Shown here piece after piece: positions 1 through 12,300 of a stretch of 64,000 nt of DNA (positions are counted from its first letter, which is position 1; each line of letters opens with the position of its first letter). Both the position numbers and the translations under genes were made by a program. The notes under the pieces are model-generated. The model made no database searches and was not told where the DNA came from. It saw only the letters and a program-made list of their open reading frames with translations. The stretch is from contig NC_088310.1 of NCBI RefSeq assembly GCF_910592395.1, positions 1,619,501 through 1,683,500 of the forward strand, given 5' to 3'. The DNA comes from Lineus longissimus. Lineage: Eukaryota; Nemertea; Pilidiophora; Heteronemertea; Lineidae.

Positions 1-2328
1 AGCGGCAGAAAAAGTCGGAGAAATTAACCCTCAATCTACGCTCATCTTAATGACAATTAACTCTAGATTATGCAATGCAGGAGACTGCACTCAAAGAAGC
101 GGCTCACAGCAGGTGACGTCATCGCCACGTTTGGGGATGATTAGAGCGAGGACGTAATTCGTGGCAACTCGCAATCTTGGTCGTTCATTGGATGTTTTTG
201 CGGATATCATTCCAAAGATACTCATTAGAAGTTTTTAGAAATTGGTGCCAACGGATTTCCCTGAAGAGACAGAAGACTACTTCTTCCAACAGTTAGGACA
301 GATTACTCCGGTTTCACAAATGTTCTTGGTGACCGTGAACATCAGCCACAATATTCGATCTATTTTCCCTTCTCCGTCTTCTTAAAAATATCATCTTCAA
401 CTTTGGTAAGGTTCCGTTATCTTCCCCAGCAGAAATCCCAGCCTTTCAAACCAAAGCAAAATTGAAGACAGCAGTTGAACACGTTTTCGCGGGTGGCGCC
501 ACTGCTTTGAGTCGAAATCGTGTCTTCACTCGCAGATGGCAGGTTGGGACACCGAAACTGGAGGTTGTTGACAGAACTCCCTGACAGAATAAAGCGGTCA
601 ATGATCAGACAATAACATCGCTGGACGTCATTTCATTATGGGTAGTAGTACGCAGCCGTAAGCACCATCTCTGGTTGTGAATGAAGCGCATGTTTGGCCT
701 TGTGGCGATGAATAAGACGACGGTGACACTTCGTGACACTTCGTCTGTTCATTACAGGTATTTTTCACCAGTTTAAGTATCTCTCCAAGGAGTAAAGCTT
801 GGTGTGATTCTTTAATTTTAGTGTGTTAAACGTATCAAGAATTTTGCTTCAACACGAAGCAAGCATGGAACGACCGTCTCTCCTCCTCACAGAGCGAAAC
901 GCAACTGAAAATTGACCGGGACAAATCAGTTCACCATGTTTCCACGTGGTGACGCAATTCGTCTTGAGGCGAATTTCGGATTGTGTCTTTGCGAGCAAAC
1001 AGAAGCTTGTGACAGCAGGCTAGATATTTGCAAATGAATTGTACTGATTCGACAGGTTCCTGAGACAACAGATGCGTTGAATCGAGGAATGATTGTTGGT
1101 CAGGAGCACCCCTGCAGGATGAGCAACGCGGATGAGCTGAGGGTTTCTTTGCGCCTAATCGGCAAGATGTTTAAGAGGGGGAAGCCAAGGCCTATGACAT
1201 AGGAGTTCCTTTCATCTGTTTATGAAGTATTGCGTCTGTCTGCGCAGCTACTTATGGCTTTCATTCCAGGATAAATGTTGAAAAATTACTGTTACAAGGG
1301 TACACATACAGGACGTTCTGGTTCAGACCGATTTCCCTCATTGTCTTGGGGATCGCTAAAAAAATATATACGCCTTTCTCTCTTTGTCCCCTATCAAAAC
1401 GTCGTGGTCTCTCAATGTCGATAGAATGGAAACATTTGTGACATAGGGAACATTAAAAACGTGACACCAGAAAGCAGAGTTGTGTGGTTCACTGGTTACT
1501 TATCTCTTGAGGGCCCATTCATTGACGGCCAGCACTCGACTCTGAAGGACCACTGTGAGCTGTCGACTACCATCTGCTTATTGTCAATGTATACATGATA
1601 ACACATAATATTCGTCAACTGAGATGGAGCTGAAAGAAGGGGATGTGTGTGATTCTCATACACATAATTGACGTTTGTTGAAATCTCGGTCGCGACATCT
1701 ATCAGAAAATCGTTAAACCATAGTAACGTCAGTCCTGGATCACATATGATTTTGGACTGGGCTACTTGTTTCACCCCCTCCCCAACATTTGGCTGCATTA
1801 TCTATGTAGTTTATTAGTAATATCATTATCATTATCATCATTATCATCATTATCTTGAAGAAAACCCCTGGGCCCGAACTTTATAAACTCACGGTTGTAT
1901 TTCACAAACAATATATCAACAATAATGGCAAAAACAGGATTTTTTCGCGTGGACGAAGAACAATAGCGGCGGTGGCCAATGCATAATGAAAATAATGTTG
2001 GCAAAATCAATAAGAGCTTTCCGCATAATAGTACCTATAGTCAACTCAACTTGTCTGACAGATATGATGCGCTATTTCAAGAGTTTAATTTGCTCCAATT
2101 ATCTGCCATGTTCCACAACCTCGGTCAATAATCGAAGTTTTGGCGTGAACTGTTTTGCGACAACTGTTGAGGGTCGTTATCTAGGCAGGTGAAGACACTC
2201 TGAGCGTGTGTGAATTCCGATGGTGGGCCACATTCGTGTTTAATGTATGATTTTGTCATCATTAGTGTTCCCTTCATTAAACGGAGTATATCAGCAACGA
2301 CGACTTGGGTTATTTTTGTAACCTCAGT
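1..2328. other. No gene recognised
   Basis: I see no convincing exon here on either strand. The open frames are short, mostly lack ATG starts and have no recognisable domain. The only clear structure is the trinucleotide tract near 1818. The stretch could hold upstream regulatory sequence of the lectin gene that starts at 2329, but no specific site is identifiable. Confidence 0.5.
1818..1853. repeat. ATT/ATC trinucleotide microsatellite
   Basis: A run of interspersed ATT and ATC triplets (attatc, atcatt) covers about 36 bp. It is a simple-sequence repeat with no coding value. A small minus-strand open frame over it encodes only Asn/Asp runs. Confidence 0.8.
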
Positions 2329-4611
2329 ATGCAGAGTTTCGCTGTATTTATCTTTGGCATAATGTTTTTGCCATGGAGCTCGGGACGACCGACTGGCGCC
2401 AACGGTAAGTCATCCTTTTGGTCGTCGTGGTTCAACCAGCAGGACCTCCAAATCCATGTCGTATGTAAAGGTCAAGGACGAAAGGTACCATCCCTAGGTT
2501 GGAGTACCATTTGAGGACGATATTTCTAAGATCTATCTGAAATATCACTACGCGTGTGCAACGAGATGGACATATCATAAACAGGGGAGTTAAGGTGGTC
2601 AAGGTGTTAGCTCTGTCAAAACATATATCAGTCACGTGACAGGCGGATCTGACACCTAAATGAATATTGCGTTGATGATCAATGTGTCGTTATTTAATAC
2701 GCAGCATCCATCTTTTAAACGCCATGTGATTGATCACTTAGGCCCACAGCAGTTGCTGTTCCTGTCATCACAGTACATGTACTAAGAAACATTTAAATGA
2801 TCAAATTCAATTTGCAGCTGCTAACATCGCCTTTAAAAAACCTGCCATGCAGAGGGATAACGATTATAAAGGTTATGCCGCGAAAGCAGTTGATGGTGAC
2901 ACTGAGGCGAATTATTTTAAAGGCCAGAGTTGTACCCACACACAAGCAGGTCTAGGCAATAACTGGTGGGCAGTTGATTTGCAGGCTAGATACTCCATCT
3001 CCAGCGTGGTGCTGTACAATAGGAATTTGTACGGTAAGAGTTGGGCGATTATATTTTGCTAACAAGAGAAAATCGCGAAAAGACAGCGCTAAAAATTCAT
3101 TGACATATGCTTGGTGGATCCAGGGGGCGGATATAAGAGGGGGCGTGCACTGCATTTCTCACCCACGATCCGGATCCGTGCCTGAAATGTTGTGATGCAC
3201 TCACACACCATCGATACTTGACGGTCTGGTACTTCGAGGTTTGGTTTGTATTGACAAAATTATAAATTCCTAGCCCTGAAACTCAGATCAATACGACAGA
3301 ACGAACCCAATTCGTCCAGGAGTACCTGAATTGATATTTGAAATAAACGCGCTTTCTTGAGCCGCACCCGAATTGTCATGCTTTATGAACAATAGCGAGG
3401 AGCTATTATCATCTTGAACCTTGAAAATTTAGATTAAAGTAAATATTGAAATGAACAGATGAATGATTTCTACTTTAGGTGAAAGATTGTCCAATTTTGA
3501 TGTTGTCGTGTTGAACTCTCAGCCAGTAACAGGGACGAATCTGTTATACACCAAGAGTCAAGTGTGTGCCCACCAGGATACCCCGGTAAAGACTGGAGGG
3601 TTCAAAAGACTGGCGTGTACAAAAAAAGGCAGATTCCTGGCCATAGTCAAATCAGGGAAAACATATCTCACCCTCTGTGAAGTCCAAGTGTTCGGAGAGC
3701 TAGGTGAGTATATTTTATTTACCGTTGATTCGTCATTTTGAAAGAACCTTGCTCTTTGACGTGCAAACTTAAAACTTTGTCATTTATCTAAAACATTTGG
3801 CTTTAAGTAGCTGTGACAACCACCACGCCACTCACCACCACCACGACCTCGCGTCTAACAACAGCAACTTTATCTACCATCACGATTGCCGGACTTGGAA
3901 CAGCAGTACCTCCCAAAACCACAACGACCGCTTGGCCGGATGCAACGACACCTTTTCCGACCAACGTGGTTGGAAAATCAGTCCCTCCTTCGACAGTCCC
4001 TCCTTCGACAGTCCCTCCTTGGAGCAGCAGTATCTCTCTCACGACCGTTGCACCACGCGGAAAAACACCTTCCCCGACCAAAGGGCTTGGAAAAACAGCA
4101 CCTCCCTCCACCACCTCGACCATATGGCCAGAGACAACAACACCTTCCAAAAACGCCGGTCTTGGAGCAACAGTATCTCTCTCGACCACTTCGACAACCT
4201 GGCCGGAGACAACATCACCTCCCCCGACCGTCAAGCTTGAAACCTTAGTACCTCTTTCGACCACCGGGCCGGGAACGAAAGCGCCTCCATCAACGGCCAC
4301 GATCGCTGGACTTGGATCATCGTTATCTCCCACGACCGCCGAACTTGGAGCATCAGTCCCTTCCTCGACCGACACAACTGCCACGACTGGGCCAAAAACA
4401 ACAGCGCCTCCGTCATTGACCACGATCAGCGGACTTGCGCCTCTCTCGACCACCACGAACAACTTACAAGAGAAAACAACGCCTCACTCGACCACCACGA
4501 CAACCGTGCCTACACGTTCCATGACCGCAACGACCAGCGTGACTCCACCTGCGGTGCCTCCTACCACACCGACGATATTTGCATTCGCAGCTACTTCTAC
4601 ACAAACTGCAG
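2329..4611 (+). CDS. Secreted F-type lectin (fucolectin) with mucin-like stalk; 3' end open
   Basis: Four exons join in phase 1: 2329-2404, 2818-3033, 3479-3703 and 3811-4611. All have AG/GT borders. Exon 1 starts at an ATG and encodes a hydrophobic signal peptide (MQSFAVFIFGIMFLPWSSG). Exons 2 and 3 encode one F-type lectin (fucolectin/tachylectin-4/pentraxin) domain: N-x-A-F-K-K-P start, A-V-D-G, C-x-H-T, W-W-A-V-D-L, Y-S-I-S-S-V-V-L-Y-N-R, then E-R-L-S-N-F and a final C-E-V-Q-V-F-G. Known relatives bind fucose in innate recognition. The sugar-contact His and two Arg have counterparts, but the usual R-x-D and vicinal Cys-Cys are replaced here by R-N-L-Y. Exon 4 is a ~265-residue Thr/Pro/Ser-rich mucin-like stalk with repeated PPST and TTPS-type blocks. 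It ends in another phase-1 donor, so more exons must follow; candidates lie at 6019 and 6578. Confidence 0.8.
2818..3703 (+). other. F-type lectin domain exons (2818-3033 and 3479-3703)
   Basis: The two exons give a single ~147-residue lectin domain, the normal size for the family. The intron between them (3034-3478) starts GTAAGA and falls inside the Tyr-Gly-Glu-Arg loop that normally carries fucose-binding residues. Cys residues occur at C-T-H-T, Q-V-C-A-H, L-A-C-T and L-C-E-V, consistent with the family's disulphides, except the vicinal pair, which is absent. Confidence 0.75.
3811..4611 (+). other. Thr/Pro/Ser-rich mucin domain exon
   Basis: This exon is in frame with the lectin exons. 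It encodes about 265 residues, dominated by Thr, Pro and Ser, with imperfect repeats that alternate TTST(T/I)WPETT-like and GLG-(A/T)-x-x-P-STT-like blocks. Such sequence is typically densely O-glycosylated and extended, and would hold the lectin away from the next domain or the membrane. The other five frames are also open in places because the repeat is low-complexity; those frames are not genes. Confidence 0.75.
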
Positions 4612-6018
4612 GTAAGGATCTGCTCGGTGACTTGTTTGCCATATTCCTTTTCGTATTCCTAAAGGGATGTCTTTAAAAGCAATCAATGACTGTCACTGCC
4701 ATTTTACGAGAAGATCTTAACGAACATCTCAGAGCAATCCTGTAAAAACTTTACACCAGATTCAGTTCTTAACTTCGTTCTAAAAGTGATGAATAACGCA
4801 AAGGTTTGTGCAAGAGTTTTCCTCAAGAACTTACATGATGTCAGTCAAAACTGCTTACTTCAAGTTTAAAGCTGAGACTATCAATTCATGACTGAGGTTT
4901 ATCTCAAACAAGGATGAGGACTGAAATGCTGTCACGAGTTGGACTGCCTTTTAGATACGGGTGAGTATATACCTGCAGGCTAGTTCTACAGTTCTACGGT
5001 ATGTTGCTCAGTGTGGGGTGATTAGTATGGTTGAATGAAGAAGTGAGTGTGGTTGAATGCAGTAGTGAGGCTCAGCTGTGACACGGTTCTACTAGTGAGT
5101 ATGGCAAGTGAGATGCTCCGTTGTTTATTGCTTAGCGGCGTCCCACAACACTCGTTCGAATTCCTACAATGCTGATTTGTTTTACCAAAGTAGGGAATTC
5201 ACCATTGCGATGGGTATGCGATAGGGTGTGGTTGGATAGTTCTATTTCTGGTCACCCCCAGTCGGTCGGGGCTGCACTTACGATTGAATCGCTGAACCTT
5301 TGTCTGCCGAGTTGCTTTTAAGTATACTGAAACTTCATTGCACCCCTATCGCAAGTTCGCCGTCAGACTATCGCAAGCATAACTCGCAATGGTGGAGATT
5401 TCGGTTAAGATTAGTAAGACCTCAGGTCGATATTTAACAAAGTGGATTCTCCTTGATTATACCCAGAAGAATCTACACCAAGAATGGATATATTTCTGCT
5501 ACCACACAATGATACATGTATGTTGAGTGCACCTTTAAAACATAGTTAGCATAACTAATTTACAGCAACAATGTAAATAGAAATACCAGCAGCAGCAAGA
5601 AGAGATTCCGTTCACCTGGCGCTGGGCGGCTTTGATTCAGGTGATCAAAATCAAATTTAACCACGTGACTCGTGATACGATGTTGAGTGACAGCCGGGTA
5701 TATAACAGTTGTTTTTAAGACGATGGACTTCATTTGGCATTTTCGGTCGAGTTGGATTGTATCTGGATTACACACTTCAGGGTGAAAGGCTTCAAGCCCA
5801 TAACAGCAAGTGGAGCAGGAGGAGGTGAGTTTGAAAACCGATCCGATATTAGAATTTCATTGAGGAAATTTCATAAGAAGAGGGAATATCAATAAGATCC
5901 GAACACTCAAACATTCCTGTCCCCTTCCCTTCAATGCAGTGATAGACTTTGAAAACATTCTTTGGTCTCCTGCCTCATTCTTAGTTTCCAAGCCCTTTGT
6001 TTTTTATCCGTCCCTCAG
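4612..6018. other. Probable intron or intergenic stretch
   Basis: This follows the phase-1 donor of the mucin exon. I found no exon here with correct borders, phase and an open frame. One AG at 5780 is followed by a stop in the required phase and was discarded. Confidence 0.4.
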
Positions 6019-6102
6019 AGTTCCACTCATGTGACAGTACCGACGAATGCAGTGTCGTCGTGCCGGACGCATTGGGTGTCATTGTGAGGTTAGCAGGCGA
6101 AA
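6019..6102 (+). CDS. Candidate downstream exon of the lectin/mucin gene
   Basis: The 84 bp segment has a CTCAG acceptor and a GTAAGT donor. It is open in exactly the phase needed after the mucin exon (phase 1 in, phase 1 out). It encodes 27 whole codons with two Cys (FHSCDSTDEC, then VVVPDALGVIVRLAGE). No domain is recognised. Assignment to the lectin gene is inference from phase, order and strand. Confidence 0.45.
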
Positions 6103-6577
6103 GTAAGTACATGTAGTTGCTTGACTAAAGGAATGCGTAAAGCTTTAAAATATGGTGAAAATTTTCACTTAATGTTACTCTGACTTTGATTCAACATGTA
6201 CTGCCATAAATGACTAATTCCTGAAAGCGCGTTTTCGATTTGGTCGTCGCCGTTGCATTTTTTTACTCTGCCAGGCTCTAATTTATTTATAAGGCTCCTC
6301 GCCTACACAGGTATTATGTCGCTGTCATGAAGTCGGCTTGTGTTTATACAACGCTCGCATAGATTAACATGATGCCAACAAAATACTTACATCCGTGAAG
6401 TTAAAAAATGTGCATACTATATCGAGTAGGAAGTAGCTTGCACCATACCACAGGTCATCAGTTAAGCAGGTATAAAAAGGTAAGCGATACCTTTAGGGTA
6501 AGTTTACACCAACTCGCGGGGGTGGGACATAAATCATCGTTTAAATAACTCGTATAATGTATTCTTGTTATCGGCAG

Positions 6578-6670
6578 ATAGAAATACAAATGTGAGTGAA
6601 TGCTATCTACCGACCGGCCGGGAAGGGGGATGGGCCTCTCTGGTATGGCACACACTGTGTCACCCAACAG
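6578..6670 (+). CDS. Second candidate downstream exon, Cys-containing
   Basis: The 93 bp segment is bounded by GGCAG and CAG/GTGAGC. It is again phase 1 at both ends and joins in frame to the exon at 6019-6102. It encodes NRNTNVSECYLPTGREGGW and 11 more residues with a further Cys, plus an N-V-S glycosylation site. Two symmetrical phase-1 exons in a row with paired Cys suggest an extracellular module, but I do not recognise it. An alternative donor lies ~20 bp downstream (GTAAGT after ggaat). The end of the gene was not found. Confidence 0.45.
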
Positions 6671-7368
6671 GTGAGCAGAGGCTTGGAATGTAAGTGAGTA
6701 GTCTAGACAACAGAGAATGGCCGATATCTGGTGTAAGCGTAGGTTCTCCGGAATGCATAACCACTACGGAAGCATTTTCACGCTGTACAAAGCCAATTGC
6801 AGAAAGACGGAGAACATGCAGTGTCTACCAGAAGATAAGCCAAACAGTTATGACGAATTCCAAGGGCATATTAGCATGGGTTACATAAAGTAGCATGGGT
6901 ATATGAAGAATAATGAATGTTTCGTTTGTCACGATATGAATTTGAACAATGGTTGTTGCATCAAATAAAGATCGAAAACATAGCCAAAGGTAAAACATGT
7001 TTAAAATGATGATGACTATCAGATGCAATGAGATCATATTTCATGACACCTAACACATTGCTCTCATCGGTTTTCGCCTATGAACGATACCGCTGATGTT
7101 TGTTTCCAACAATAAACACCATCTTACAAACAAACCACTTTTTATGAACCTATTATTAATAACCCGAACTTGGTTTTTATCTCGCTGAAACACCTTTATG
7201 AATTGCCATTTGTGTTGGCCGAAGAATTATTAAAGAATTTTCAAAAAGTCAAAAGTTTTATTTCTAAGAGCGTAGTCAACATCTGAACGCGCTTGTTTGC
7301 AACATACATGTATATCACTGACACATTCTCGATGTGGCTCGGGAATTCTTTTATTTCTTTAGCATCGA

Positions 7369-7758
7369 GTGTACGCCTACTTCAAAATAATTCAAAGGCT
7401 GGCAGACCTAGAGGATTATGGCGTGTCTATCACTTTCAAGGTGCGTTCCTCGATCAAAACAATTCAGTTATTAGCCCCCAGCGAGGATGAGCTGTTAACG
7501 ATGTTACATGACATGATGGCTTGTCTGATTGTAGAGATAGTAACTCCGATCAAGGGGTTCATTGATATAGAGCACGCAAGAGGGAGATCAAGCCAACATG
7601 AAGTCAAAAGCAGACCTTTGTTACTCGTTACCGTTACCATAACGTTCGTTTGGGAAGTACACGACCATTTCAGAAGGGTTTCAGAAAGGTATGTCCCTGA
7701 ACAATGCAGGGATCGGCCTCTTCAAGGGTTCTTACTATGCTTGTTGACCTCTTCTTGA
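7369..7758 (+). CDS. Unidentified open frame (possible exon), low confidence
   Basis: This ~129-codon open frame follows a good acceptor (tttctttag near 7362). Its first two thirds look coding in composition (VYAYFKIIQRLADLEDYG, later LLAPSEDELLTMLHDMMAC). I recognise no family. Its 3' third runs into the first copy of the tandem repeat that continues to ~8.67 kb, so the open frame overruns any real exon. It could be an exon of a gene shared with the frame at 8879, or a decayed gene fragment. Confidence 0.25.
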   Translation: MYAYFKIIQRLADLEDYGVSITFKVRSSIKTIQLLAPSEDELLTMLHDMMACLIVEIVTPIKGFIDIEHARGRSSQHEVKSRPLLLVTVTITFVWEVHDHFRRVSERYVPEQCRDRPLQGFLLCLLTSS

Positions 7759-8670
7759 CAGAAAAGGAGAAATCAGAATAGTCACCAATGCGTGTTTTTC
7801 TGGTCGGTTGAAGTGTTGACTTCATCCTATTGGGTTTCATAGAATATCTGATATAACAATGAAAATGTCATGTATTTTTCTAGATCCGATCAGCAGATCA
7901 GTATCGACCTGCGATATAGCCACGTTGCATTTCACAACGGACCATGAAAGGACAAATATATTAGCAATTTCAGAAGGGTACCTCCCTGAACAAGACAGGG
8001 ATTAGCCTCTTCAAGGGTTCTTACCATGCCTACCGACCCCTTCTTGAAAAAAAAGGATAGGTCACCAAACCATGTTTTTCGGGTCACCTGAAATTTTCAT
8101 CCCTTGCTATTGTTTTGTAAGGAATACTTTTGATATAGCATAAAATGAAAATATCATGCAACTTTCTAGATCCGATCAGCTCATCAGTATCTGCTGTGCC
8201 TGTGGTAACGCCGCGTTGCATTTTACAACGGACCAGGATAGGACAAATATTCTGACGATTTCAGAATGGTATGTCGCTGTACGAGACAAGGATCAGCCTC
8301 TTCAAGTGTTCTAATAATGTTTATCAGCCCCTTCTTGACAAAAAGGAGAGGTCACCAAAGCATATTTTTCGGGTCAGCTGAAATTCAGACTTCTACCTTT
8401 CAAGCTGCTTGGAATTTCTGATAGACAGTGAAAATATCGTTGATTTTTCTCGATCCGATCAGCAGATCAGTGTCGACCGGTGGTATAGCCACGTTGCATT
8501 TCACAATGGACCATGATAGGACATATACATCAGCAGTTTCAAAAGCGTACGTCCCTGAACATGACAAGGATCAGCCTCTTCAAGGGTTCTTACTATGCCT
8601 ACCAACCCCTTCTTGACGAAAAAGGAGAGGTCAAAGACACGTGTTTTTTTGGGTAAGCTGAAAGTTTATT
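7640..8670 (+). repeat. Degenerate tandem repeat, four ~281-290 bp units
   Basis: Four diverged units share the same landmarks: a CTAGATCCGATCAG-like start, CACGTTGCATTTCACAACGG, a CTGAACA-GACAGGG block, CCTCTTCAAGGGTTCTTAC, then CCCCTTCTTGA and a TTTTTCGGGT end. The CCCTGAAC block recurs near 7690, 7978, 8268 and 8549, giving spacings of about 289, 290 and 281 bp. The first unit lacks its 5' part. Small open frames inside units are by-products. Confidence 0.8.
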
Positions 8671-8878
8671 CCATGTCATTGACTGCATTATGGATGCTCG
8701 GCTGTGTTGAATTTTGTTGCCTAAACCATTGCAAATCTGTGCTTAAAATACGACTCAAAAGAGCAAAGCTCGCCGGCTATCATCAACAGTCAAGATCAAA
8801 TAAAATATCTACCAGTATCGTACAGTGGGTGACCTTCATGTATGTTTCAACAAACAGGTAGCCCACTTTAAACCCCAG

Positions 8879-9334
8879 TATTGTTGTGAAGTTCGAAGGA
8901 GTCATGAAAAATGGGCAGATTTATTTCGAATTTGATACGAATAGAGATGAGATAGACGAGATACCTCGTCATTCGAGATCAAAGTTAAAGTTGGGCTCAG
9001 CGGGACGGGGTATACCTTGGTATCCTCTTCAAAACAACTACCAAGGAATGGGGGTTGTTTTCTGGTATTCAAATATTTGGTTCATCGCACTGAGGATGCC
9101 TTGCATCCGGTTCGAAAGGGATACGCGTGCAATGGATGTCGAATATCACAACTTTACTAAGTTTGTTCAGTGCATAGCTGATAAATTTAACAATTTATAT
9201 GAAGCGGGGTTTATCGAGCAAAATCTCTCCTCGAAACCTCCCCTAAATTCACGAGAATGGACAATGGATCTGTATAAAGCACATGCTAATGAATGCACAG
9301 TGGACACGCGTGGGGGGCTTATGGGTCAATTGAG
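8879..9334 (+). CDS. Unidentified candidate exon, ~150 codons
   Basis: An open frame of about 150 codons sits between a CCCCAG acceptor (ending 8878) and a GAG/GTAATT donor (GT at 9335). Composition is protein-like and rich in aromatic and charged residues (IPWYPLQNNYQGMGVVFW; later FTKFVQCIADKFNNLYEAGF). There is no signal peptide or clear transmembrane run, and I recognise no domain. It lies immediately after the tandem repeat. It may belong to the same unidentified gene as the frame at 7369. Confidence 0.3.
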
Positions 9335-9339
9335 GTAAT

Positions 9340-12300
9340 TGATTTAGTCTATTGATCATTCCCTTTATTATGCAGAGTGTTTCAGACGTAACCACTGGAC
9401 TTGCCTGTATAGTAGGGTATGCTTGTGACAAGCTTGTCCATAGTGGCATCAAGTATAGATTCTTGGTGGCATGTGTGTTTCTCTGATGTCTCAACCATAT
9501 AACGAGAAACTGCAAGGGACGAAATTTGTTTTTGAAAATGGCAAACTAGGTCAAACCTAGAATCTGTAAGGTCAATGATTTCTTCCTCCTTCAACATTAC
9601 TCGTTATGGCAAGAAGAACGTAAATACAAATAGCATGACTGAGAAAACTTATGCCTTCAAGCGACGTATTAGCCTGTGTGTTGGCCTGCGTATGTTGTGG
9701 ACGTAACATTGAGCTAAAGCACTCGCAAAGAAGCCTTCACCTAAATGATTGCATTCCATTTTTAAGACTCCAGACGAAATAACATCCTCTGGAGTTGATT
9801 TCAACATGGCTCAGCATGATCCCGGGGCATGATAGAGGTTATTGCTTTACTTCAACAACCTTGTGGTAAACACTGCGCAAGTAGTTCCAGAATCTGTTAT
9901 TTGTTTTGGCGAATCAGTTCGCTGTGAACATTTCCTTCTTAATTCCAAACTTCAAAACAAATGATAGTAGATGCCCTGCCTGCGTTGCGTTTACCACAGT
10001 CCTCAGGTTTCTTGCGGTACTCAGGAATCGCGGGGCATCCATATTGCAATTTCTCAAGATAATGTTGTCAAAGGCCGGTTATGGTCAGTCCGATTTCAGA
10101 AAGTTATTTCAGTAAAGTGTATGAACAGTAATTACTAGTTCATACCCAAGATCAGGGCGACCCACTGAACTGACAATGTGTCTAAATCATTGTTTATCTG
10201 AGTACTTAGAGCTATTTTTATTGCAATTCAGATATTTTGTTGAGCTACATCTGAGGCCATTGCCTCGCATTTCACGATACTGTGGCATTAAGCACAACAT
10301 TTACCTTGGCAACTCCACGAATGATGTTAATCTTAGACAAATGTTGTGATATTCTATTACGTGATGGTGAACTCAGCTCACATAAACAATTAAGTAGTTA
10401 GATAAGAGTGATGCATATGCCAAGTTGTTGAGGTAAGAAGGTTGAAATGTCAAAATGTTGCCATTTAGGCAGGATAAGGTACGATATTTTCAACTGATAA
10501 GAAAATAAGCTGTAAATGATCGTTGTGTAATAATTCCTATAGACCCATCAGCTAGCCTCCTTTGCTGCTTAACTGCTGATCTCTGCGAACAACCCTCAGG
10601 ATATTGCATCTGGCATGCCTAAGACAGAATACTTTCAGTTTAACGTCTGATCTGGAAGCTCCAAGTTCAAATAGATCCATCACGCATCTATACTGTAGAG
10701 GCTAAGAAGGTGATGACGTGAAATTTTCTTTCGAGAGCTGATAGACTAGCAGTTCATTGGTTTACCTTCCCAAGAGTTGATTTTGATAAATGGCTGGTAC
10801 GCTGTTTATCTACTTCTGAACTCGTTGAACAATTCGTCATTGTGGATAGAACATTCTCTTCGCCTCCACGGACTCGCCAAGATGTTAGTTTTTCGGGAAA
10901 TGCACTGGGAAATGCAACCGACATGGTAGGAACTATTTTCCCTTTATTTCCATTTTACTTTCCTGTCCATTTTAATAAATATGAGTTTGGCCTACCAAAA
11001 CTTCCCACCAATTCGCGCATTATCTTCAGACAAACTCTTTTTTTAGGTTATAAGATGAATGTGATATCTTACATAGGAGGAGATTGATGATGGTTGTTAT
11101 TATTACAGCGTGTCATATATCTTTGATAGTTAATACTGCTGTTCAGCAGGTTGTTCTCTTCACGTAGACACTGGGGCAAAACCTCATCACTTTAACCACC
11201 AAGCCTGGTGCGCTCGCTTCTCCCTAACCTCAAGTAGCACCCGGAATCGATATTCTTAAGAGAAAGGATTGATCCCCGAAGCTATGATGTGGGGACACGT
11301 TGATCAGAGCTTCTTTCCACTATCAAATAAATTGATTCAGGCGCAATCTCAAACAGGTTTGAAGAAGCTACGGGAACCAATGCCAATACCTCACCCAGAT
11401 CCATGTTCTCTCAGACGCCTCCTGGCCAGGCCTTCGGGCAAGGTGATGAGCAAGGTGGCATACTGTAAACATAGTTGCTTAGTCAATTGCTTGAAAATGG
11501 AACAGGGAAAGATGGAGAAAGAAAATATTCGTCTCTCGAAGCAATCAAGAGAGTAAAAGCTCCTTAGCTATATCAAAAATTGGGTTGAGCTTATTTTACA
11601 GACGAATTCTTAGCATGGAGGGGGCCGGGTGATAGCAGACGCATCACTCGGTTAAGTTTGATCAGCAGAGAAAACGATCGTCAAAAGGCCATTCTCTACC
11701 TGCGCCTGATTTCGTAGGTTGAATGCTATTTTTGCTAAAAAACGAACCAAAGATATCATACCAGCAGCGGTACTGACAGGTATATATGCCATGTGCAGCA
11801 ATTCGATCAAATATATTTGATAACTCTCTATTATTTTTTTCATCTCCAAAGCCGTTATGAAGCTGTCTGGTGCGCTATAGATCTATGCACAATCTAGTTT
11901 CTTAGCTACATTCTCGTAGGCACATTCCAGGCGAGGCGGGAGGCCAGATAGGAAAGCCTGGCTCTTAATTGGTTCAAATTGGCGTTGATATGAAAATAAA
12001 GGCAAAAGAAGCTACGGTAACCGATTTTTAGAATTTCTGAGAACGTGTCAATCAAAATTATTCAAAGAATGTTTTGTGAAGAGTCATCACTATCTAAAGG
12101 ACTTCAATTACGGTGGGATCTGAGGGTGGATGAGGAATTTACCTTAGGCTATGATCGGTACATGGAACATATTCAAGTAGTCAACCTTTTTTTATGATCT
12201 TATTTTGATCATCTGTCTGTTAAAAACTAACAGTACTTAGCCGAGTTGGCCACATCATTTTCTCTTCTCCATCTTGAAAACTTACAGTTTTGACAGGTGG

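Noticed and set aside
3803-4462. 219-codon minus-strand frame over the mucin exon
   Set aside because: It is a shadow of the Thr/Pro-rich repeat: low-complexity Val/Gly-rich peptide, no start context or splice logic. The plus frame is linked in phase to the lectin exons.
5145-5170. tRNA B-box-like gttcgaattcc
   Set aside because: No acceptor-stem pairing or A box at tRNA spacing is present.
10842-10926. Possible upstream exon of the meteorin-like gene ending at atg/gtagga
   Set aside because: It would end in phase 0, whereas the acceptor at 12667 needs two bases of a split codon.
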